Below, one piece after another: positions 58,468 to 64,000 of a DNA stretch of 64,000 bases (its first letter is position 1; each line of letters opens with the position of its first letter). The notes under the pieces are model-generated. The model was not told where the DNA came from. It searched no databases and saw only the letters and a list, made by a program, of their open reading frames with translations. Origin of the DNA: Massilia niastensis DSM 21313 (GTDB taxonomy: Bacteria; Pseudomonadota; Gammaproteobacteria; Burkholderiales; Burkholderiaceae_D); contig NZ_KB908097.1 of assembly GCF_000382345.1 (NCBI RefSeq), positions 32,667 to 96,666 on the forward strand, written 5' to 3'. Made by a program: the position numbers and the translations under genes.

Positions 58468-61400
58468 GCGCGAGCCGCCGCGCCCCGAGCCGGTCGGCGA
58501 ACGCCTGCGCCGCCATGCCCGGGCCGCGCCGGCGCGGATCGCCTTCACCTTCGTGCGCGAGGACGGGCGCGAGGAATCGCTCAGCTTCGGGGAGCTCGAT
58601 GCGCGGGTCGATGCGCTGGCCGGGGCGCTGGCCAGCCTGGCCGGGGCGGGCGAGCGCGCGGCCCTGCTGTATCCGCCCGGACTGCCGTTCATCGTCGCCT
58701 TCTTCGCCTGCCTGCGCGCCGGGCTGGCGGCGGTGCCCGCGCCGCTGCCGCGCCGGAACGGCGGGGAGCGCCTGCGGGCCCTGCTGGACGACGCCGACCC
58801 GGTGCTGGTGCTGAGCACGCGCGACACCGCCCCCGGCCTGGCGGCGCCGCTGTCGGGCGGACGCGCCTGCCTGGTGTGCACCGACGCCATGGCGCCGGGA
58901 CGCGCGCCGGCCCAGTCCCCGCGCGGCGGGCTCGCCTTCATCCAGTACACCTCGGGATCGACCCTGGCGCCGCGCGGCGTCGAGGTCAGCCATGCGAACC
59001 TGGCCGCCAACGTGGACGCGATCGGCCGGACCTTCGGCTTCCACGCGGGCAGCGTGATGGTCGGCTGGCTGCCGCAGTTCCACGACATGGGGCTGATCGG
59101 CAGCATCGTGGCCCCGGCGGCGTTCGGCTTCCGTTCCATCCTGATGGCGCCCGCGACCTTCCTGCGCCAGCCGCGGCGCTGGATCGAGGCGATCGGCGCC
59201 TACGGGGCGACCTGCGCCGGGGCGCCGGATTTCGCCTGGGACCTGTGTGCGCGCCGCGTGAGCGGCGAACAGAAGGCCGGGCTCGACCTGTCGCGGCTGG
59301 AGGTCGCCTACAACGGCGCCGAACCGGTGCGCGCGGCCACCCTGCGCCGGGTGATCGAGGCGTTCGGCGGCTGCGGCCTGCGGCGCGAGGCGCTGTTCCC
59401 GTGCTACGGCCTGGCCGAGCACACGCTGCTGGTGTCGGGCGGACCGCGCGGCCGGGCGCCGCGCATCCTGGCCGTGAGCCAGGCGCGGCTCGAGGCGGGG
59501 CAGGTGCGCGAGGCCGCGGCCGGCGATCCCGGCGCGCGCGAGCTGGCCAGCTGCGGCCCGCCGGCGCCCGGCGTGACGGCCCTCATCGTCGACCCGGACA
59601 GCGCCCGCCCGGCGGGCCCGGGGCGGGTCGGCGAGATCTGGCTCGCCGGCGCCTCGGTGGCGCGCGGCTACCACGGCGGCCCGCAGCGCACGGCGGGCGT
59701 ATTCGGCGCCCGGGAGGCCGACGGCGGCGGACCCTGGCTGCGCAGCGGCGACCTGGGCTTCGTGCGCGACGGCGAGCTGTATGTCACCGGGCGCCTGAAG
59801 GACCTGGTGGTCGTCCACGGACGGAATATCTATCCCCAGGACGTGGAGGCCCTGGTGGAGGAGGTGGCGGGTTTCCTGGAACCGAACCGCTGCGCGGCCT
59901 TCGCGCTGGAGCGCGGCGGGCGCGAACGGCTGGCGATCGTGGTGGAGGCGGACCGGCGCCTGGTGCGCATCGCGCGCCAGGGCCGCGGCGACGGCGCCGG
60001 CATCGCGCAGCTCGATGCGCTCGGGCAGCGCATCCGCACGGCGGTGGCGGCCCGCTTCGGCATCGCGGTCGACCTGCTGGCGTTCGTGCGGCCCGGCAGC
60101 TTCCCGCGCACCAGCAGCGGCAAGCTGCAGCGCGGCCATTGCAAGGCGCTGGCGGTGCGCGGCGAACTGGAGGTGGTTCATGCGGCGCGCGACGCCGTGC
60201 ACGAAGCGCACCCCTTGCGGCGCGCCGACGATCCGCCGCCGCCCGCCGCCAGCCGCGCGGCGGCCGACGCGATGATCGGGTGGCTGCGCCAGTACGCGCC
60301 GCGCCGCCTCGACCTGCGCCTGATGGACGAGCGGCGCGCCATGCCGCCGCACCTGGTGCTCGACTTCGGCAACCACGGCCTGCTCGGCATGCAGGCCCCG
60401 CTCGCGCTGGGCGGCCAGGCGCTGGCGAGCGCCGACCTGCTGCGCGTGATGGAGCAGCTGGCCGCGATCGACCTGACCGTGGCGACCATGGTCGGGGTCC
60501 ACAACGGCCTGGGGCTGCGGCCGCTGTTGCGCTTCGGCGCCCGGGCGCTGCGCGAGCGCGTGGCGCCCCAGCTGGCCGGCGGGCGCGCGCTGGCGGCCTT
60601 CGCCCTGACCGAGCCGGCGGCGGGCGCCAATCCGCTGGCGATGCGCACGCGCGCGCTGCGCTGCGAGGGCGGCTGGCGCCTGAGCGGCGACAAGCACCTG
60701 ATCGGCCTGGCCGGCTGGGCCGGCTGGATCACGGTGCTGGCGCGCGCGGTGGACGAGGGCGGCGCGGCGCTCGGCACGGTGGCCCTGCTGGTGCCGGAAG
60801 ACGCGCCGGGCGTGCACCAGGACGCCGAGGCGCTGACCATGGGCATGCGCGCGATGGTGCAGAACGCGCTGCGCTTCGACGACGTGTTCGTGCCGGGCGC
60901 GCAGGTGCTCGGCACGCCCGGCAACGGCATGGACGTGGCGCGCGACGCCATGGCCTTCGCCCGCCTGGGCATCGGCGCGCTGTGCCTGGGTGCGATGAAG
61001 CGCTGCGCCCAGCTGATGCTGCGCTATGCGGCGCGGCGCGAGGTGGCGGGCGGGCGCCTGCTCGAGCAGCCGGCGACCCTGGCGCGGCTGGAGGCGCTGA
61101 CCTGGGCGGTGGCGGCGCTGGAAGCGCTGGTGGGGGCGATCGCGGCGCGCCAGGACCAGGACGGCGCCTTGCCGCAGGAAGCTTGCATGGCCTGCAAATG
61201 CGTGGCCTCGGAACTGCTGTGGGAAGCGGCGGACGGCCTGGTGCAGGCGCTCGGCGGACGCGGCTACCTGGAGCCGAACCTGGCCCCCCGGCTGCTGCGC
61301 GACGCGCGCGTGATGCGCATCCTCGAGGGCCCCACCGAGGCGCTGTACGTCCACCTGGGCGCGGGCGCGCTGGCCGATGGCGGCTGCCTGGCCTTCGTCG

Positions 61401-62038
61401 AGGAGGCGCTGGGCGCGCCCGCGCTGGCGGCGCCGGTGCGCGCGGCCCTGCGCCAGGCGGGCCCCGGCGCCTCCCACGCGGCCGGGGAAGTATGCGCCTG
61501 GACCATGCTGGCCGCGGCCGCGCCGGCGGGCAGCGCCGCCGCCTGGGCCTTGCGCCGCCGCGATGCGCTGCTGCCGGCCTTGCGCCAGGACGGGGCGGGA
61601 CTGGCCGGGGCGGACGAGCTGGCGCGGCGGATCCAGGGCTACGCCGGCGCGATCGGCGAGCTGGACCCGCACGGACCGGGAGAAGCGCAGGCGCGCGACC
61701 CGCTGCTGGCCCGTGCATGGCGGCCGGCGGCGGCGCCGGCCGCCGCCGCCGTCTCGGCCGCGGCGGCGGCCACGCGCGAGCTGGTGCGCGACTGCGTGCT
61801 GAATGGCTTGCGCGACGGCGGCGTCATGGAGATCGGCGACGACACGCCGTTCGCCGATGTCGGCATGGATTCGCTGGCGGCGATGCCGGTGGCGCTGGAA
61901 CTGGAGCAGCGCTGCGGATTGCCGGTCGCGGCCGAACTGCTGTACGAATTCCCGACGGTCGCGCTGCTGGCCGCCTATATAGATACCAGGAGAGCGGCGA
62001 AGGCGGGTGCCGGGGCGGAGGGCGACGCGGTAAAATAG
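58460..62038 (+). CDS. Fatty-acyl-AMP ligase - acyl-CoA dehydrogenase - acyl carrier protein fusion
   Basis: A 1192-residue three-part protein. Residues of about 10-575 form a fatty-acyl-AMP ligase: [12 protein letters not shown] (163-174), the FAAL-typical [10 protein letters not shown] (206-215), and [10 protein letters not shown] near 551. Residues of about 600-990 form an acyl-CoA dehydrogenase with [15 protein letters not shown] and the catalytic-Glu segment [11 protein letters not shown]. Residues of about 1110-1180 form an acyl carrier protein with the phosphopantetheine Ser in VGMDSLAAM, followed by an Ala-rich tail. The likely sequence is fatty acid activation, loading onto ACP, then alpha,beta-desaturation. 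It starts at GTG 58460, overlapping the AOS gene, which is the probable off-loading enzyme. Confidence 0.88.
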   Translation: MAEREPPRPEPVGERLRRHARAAPARIAFTFVREDGREESLSFGELDARVDALAGALASLAGAGERAALLYPPGLPFIVAFFACLRAGLAAVPAPLPRRNGGERLRALLDDADPVLVLSTRDTAPGLAAPLSGGRACLVCTDAMAPGRAPAQSPRGGLAFIQYTSGSTLAPRGVEVSHANLAANVDAIGRTFGFHAGSVMVGWLPQFHDMGLIGSIVAPAAFGFRSILMAPATFLRQPRRWIEAIGAYGATCAGAPDFAWDLCARRVSGEQKAGLDLSRLEVAYNGAEPVRAATLRRVIEAFGGCGLRREALFPCYGLAEHTLLVSGGPRGRAPRILAVSQARLEAGQVREAAAGDPGARELASCGPPAPGVTALIVDPDSARPAGPGRVGEIWLAGASVARGYHGGPQRTAGVFGAREADGGGPWLRSGDLGFVRDGELYVTGRLKDLVVVHGRNIYPQDVEALVEEVAGFLEPNRCAAFALERGGRERLAIVVEADRRLVRIARQGRGDGAGIAQLDALGQRIRTAVAARFGIAVDLLAFVRPGSFPRTSSGKLQRGHCKALAVRGELEVVHAARDAVHEAHPLRRADDPPPPAASRAAADAMIGWLRQYAPRRLDLRLMDERRAMPPHLVLDFGNHGLLGMQAPLALGGQALASADLLRVMEQLAAIDLTVATMVGVHNGLGLRPLLRFGARALRERVAPQLAGGRALAAFALTEPAAGANPLAMRTRALRCEGGWRLSGDKHLIGLAGWAGWITVLARAVDEGGAALGTVALLVPEDAPGVHQDAEALTMGMRAMVQNALRFDDVFVPGAQVLGTPGNGMDVARDAMAFARLGIGALCLGAMKRCAQLMLRYAARREVAGGRLLEQPATLARLEALTWAVAALEALVGAIAARQDQDGALPQEACMACKCVASELLWEAADGLVQALGGRGYLEPNLAPRLLRDARVMRILEGPTEALYVHLGAGALADGGCLAFVEEALGAPALAAPVRAALRQAGPGASHAAGEVCAWTMLAAAAPAGSAAAWALRRRDALLPALRQDGAGLAGADELARRIQGYAGAIGELDPHGPGEAQARDPLLARAWRPAAAPAAAAVSAAAAATRELVRDCVLNGLRDGGVMEIGDDTPFADVGMDSLAAMPVALELEQRCGLPVAAELLYEFPTVALLAAYIDTRRAAKAGAGAEGDAVK

Positions 62039-62066
62039 CCTCTTTACCTTTTTGCTTCTTCCCGCC

Positions 62067-63458
62067 ATGACCGTCCGCACCCGTTTCGCTCCGAGCCCGA
62101 CCGGCTACCTCCACCTGGGCGGCGCCCGCACCGCGCTGTACTCCTGGGCCTATGCCCGCCACTTCGGCGGCACCTTCATCCTGCGCATCGAGGACACCGA
62201 CCTCGAACGCTCGACCCCGGAAGCCGTGCAGGCGATCCTGGACGGCATGAAATGGCTGGGCCTGGAGCACGACGAAGGCCCGTTCTACCAGATGCAGCGC
62301 ATGGACCGTTACCGCGAAGTGGTGAAGGGCATGCTGGAGCAGGGCACGGCTTACCTGTGCTATTGCTCGCCGGAAGAAGTCGAGGCGATGCGCGAGCGCA
62401 TGCGCGCAGCCGGCGAGAAGCCGCGCTACGACGGCACCTGGCGCCCGGAAGCGGGCAAGGTGCTGCCGCCGGCGCCGGAAGGCGTCAAGCCGGTGGTGCG
62501 CTTCAAGAATCCGCTCGATGGCGAAGTGACCTGGAACGACGTGGTCAAGGGACCGATCACGATCGGCAACAAGGAACTCGACGACCTCGTGATCGCGCGC
62601 CCGGACGGCACCCCGACCTATAACTTCTGCGTCGCGGTGGACGACTGGGACATGAAGATCACCCATGTGCTGCGCGGCGACGACCACGTCAACAACACCC
62701 CGCGCCAGATCAACATCCTGCGCGCGCTGGGCGCCGAGCTGCCGCAGTACGGCCACCTGCCGATGATCCTGGGCCCGGACGGCCAGAAGCTGTCGAAGCG
62801 CCACGGCGCGGTGAGCGTGATGCAGTACCCGGAGCAGGGCTACCTGCCGGAGGCGATGCTGAACTACCTGGCGCGCCTGGGCTGGAGCCACGGCGACGAC
62901 GAGATCTTCTCGATGGAGCAGTTCACCGAGTGGTTCAACCTCGAGCACCTGACCGCCTCGGCGGCGCAGTTCAATCCGGAAAAGCTGGCCTGGCTGAACA
63001 ACCACTATATCAAGCAGGCCGACAACGAGCGCCTGGCCGGGCTGGCGCGTCCGCAGCTGGAGCGCGACGGCGCGGTGTTCGACGGCGCACCGCCGGTGCC
63101 GGCGGTGCTGGCCCTGATGAAGGAGCGCACCAACACCATCGTCGAGCTGGCCGATGCCGCCATGCTGTTCTACCGCCAGCCGCAGCCGGATCCGGCCCTG
63201 CTGGCCCAGCACCTGACCGATGCGGTGCGTCCGGCGCTGGCCCAGTTCGCCGAGCGTTGCGCCAGCGTCGAATGGAACAAGGCCGCCCTGGCGGCGATGC
63301 TCAAGGAAGTGCTGGCGGCGAACGGCCTGAAGATGCCGCAGATCGCCATGCCGCTGCGCCTGCTGGTGACCGGCCAGCTGCAGACGCCGGCCATCGATGC
63401 GGTGCTGGAACTGTTCGGCCGCGAGGTCGTTCTGGCGCGCGTGCAAAAGTATCTGTAA
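62067..63458 (+). CDS. gltX: Glutamyl-tRNA synthetase
   Basis: A 463-residue class I synthetase charging tRNA-Glu. The HIGH-like motif is in [20 protein letters not shown] and the KMSKS-like motif in [13 protein letters not shown]. Length matches bacterial GltX. The ATG at 62067 is preferred over an in-frame start five codons earlier. It lies 28 bases after the lipid-pathway fusion gene but is probably expressed from its own promoter. Its cognate tRNA-Glu is encoded twice within the following 540 bases. Confidence 0.97.
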   Translation: MTVRTRFAPSPTGYLHLGGARTALYSWAYARHFGGTFILRIEDTDLERSTPEAVQAILDGMKWLGLEHDEGPFYQMQRMDRYREVVKGMLEQGTAYLCYCSPEEVEAMRERMRAAGEKPRYDGTWRPEAGKVLPPAPEGVKPVVRFKNPLDGEVTWNDVVKGPITIGNKELDDLVIARPDGTPTYNFCVAVDDWDMKITHVLRGDDHVNNTPRQINILRALGAELPQYGHLPMILGPDGQKLSKRHGAVSVMQYPEQGYLPEAMLNYLARLGWSHGDDEIFSMEQFTEWFNLEHLTASAAQFNPEKLAWLNNHYIKQADNERLAGLARPQLERDGAVFDGAPPVPAVLALMKERTNTIVELADAAMLFYRQPQPDPALLAQHLTDAVRPALAQFAERCASVEWNKAALAAMLKEVLAANGLKMPQIAMPLRLLVTGQLQTPAIDAVLELFGREVVLARVQKYL

Positions 63459-63473
63459 TCGCAAAACGGATAT

Positions 63474-63502
63474 TTGCGTAATGCAAGGCCGTCCTATATA
63501 AT
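63474..63502 (+). promoter_or_regulatory. Sigma-70 promoter of the tRNA cluster
   Basis: TTGCGT at 63474-63479, a 17-base spacer and a perfect TATAAT at 63497-63502, followed by a GC-rich discriminator (GCTCGC) as in stringently controlled stable-RNA promoters. The first tRNA begins 20 bases after the -10 box. Confidence 0.85.
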
Positions 63503-63521
63503 GCTCGCACTTCAGCAGTGA

Positions 63522-63597
<76 letters not shown>

Positions 63598-63642
63598 ACT
63601 CTGGAGTGTGTAGTGAGAAGTAGGTAGTGCGGTTGTTTCCGG

Positions 63643-63718
63643 GTCCCCATCGTCTAGAGGCCTAGGACATCACCCTTTCACGGTGAGTACCGGGGTTCGA
63701 ATCCCCGTGGGGACGCCA
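63643..63718 (+). tRNA. tRNA-Glu (anticodon UUC), copy 1
   Basis: A 76-base cloverleaf with acceptor GTCCCCA/TGGGGAC, encoded CCA, anticodon stem TCACC/GGTGA around CTTTCAC giving anticodon TTC, and a T arm containing GTTCGAATC. Confidence 0.96.
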
Positions 63719-63814
63719 GGTAAAGGCAGGAATGACCGAGGTGTGGCTGCAAGGCGAACGCCAGGCAGCAGTAGTCGAAGTAGCAGCAGTATGTTAGAAT
63801 GTTGTTTTCCCGTG

Positions 63815-63890
<76 letters not shown>

Positions 63891-63919
63891 CGTAGAAGAT
63901 AACGTTTTGGCAGTCCAGG

Positions 63920-63995
63920 GTCCCCATCGTCTAGAGGCCTAGGACATCACCCTTTCACGGTGAGTACCGGGGTTCGAATCCCCGTGGGGACGCCA
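63920..63995 (+). tRNA. tRNA-Glu (anticodon UUC), copy 2
   Basis: Identical over all 76 bases to the copy at 63643-63718. The Ala-Glu spacer is 29 bases here against 45 in the first pair, and the spacers differ in sequence. Confidence 0.96.
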
Positions 63996-64000
63996 AGAAT

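Noticed and set aside
58292..62080. 1262-codon minus-strand frame opposite the FAAL fusion
   Set aside because: Composition is Arg/Ala/Gln-rich low complexity without any domain; it mirrors the real gene on the other strand.

Overview
The window looks like a chromosomal segment of a betaproteobacterium of the Oxalobacteraceae (Massilia/Duganella/Janthinobacterium type). This rests on the high GC content, the flhDC-mot-che gene order, the panC-scpA-DUF3460 neighbourhood and the split dap genes. The genus is inferred from gene content; no rRNA gene is present to confirm it.

Layout. Positions 1-5100 hold lysine/diaminopimelate genes on the minus strand (dapC, dapD, a YffB-type ArsC-like gene and a 3'-truncated dapE), split by pilU and by an inverted-repeat element. 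Positions 5200-23500 are mixed accessory metabolism: a DUF1275 membrane protein; an AraC regulator divergent from a coupled three-gene flavoenzyme/kinase operon (AGPS-like oxidase, GlpD-like oxidase, FGGY kinase); a REC-PAS-GGDEF cyclase; aminotransferase and RidA; an EamA exporter divergent from a MocR regulator; a decayed HbpS/GlcG pseudogene; an SDR; a Kef-type antiporter; and htpG with a sigma-32 promoter. Positions 23100-27420 hold a small GNAT/GFA/hydrolase group and the kynBUA tryptophan-degradation operon, all on the minus strand.

Positions 27580-40600 are a motility control island on the plus strand: flhDC, a membrane methyltransferase, motAB, a CheZ-like small protein, cheY, cheA, cheW, cheR, cheD, cheB, a second cheY, cheZ and an HDOD protein, followed by a minus-strand YcgR-type PilZ protein. 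Three evenly spaced sigma-28-like promoter units lie upstream of flhD, which suggests feedback from FliA onto the master regulator. Positions 41485-49419 hold housekeeping genes: panC, scpA, a DUF3460 gene, a probable FabMG-type reductase, metG, apbC and an RlmN-like gene.

Positions 49434-62038 are rich in c-di-GMP genes. A TonB receptor, a YfiR protein and a GGDEF-EAL protein are joined by two TGATG junctions. Divergent from them is a membrane protein with two GGDEF domains and an EAL domain, followed after 39 bases by a two-gene lipid pathway: an alpha-oxoamine synthase and a 1192-residue fusion of fatty-acyl-AMP ligase, acyl-CoA dehydrogenase and acyl carrier protein. This is the best candidate for an undescribed biosynthetic system here. 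The window ends with gltX and a tandem duplication of a tRNA-Ala(GGC)/tRNA-Glu(UUC) pair.
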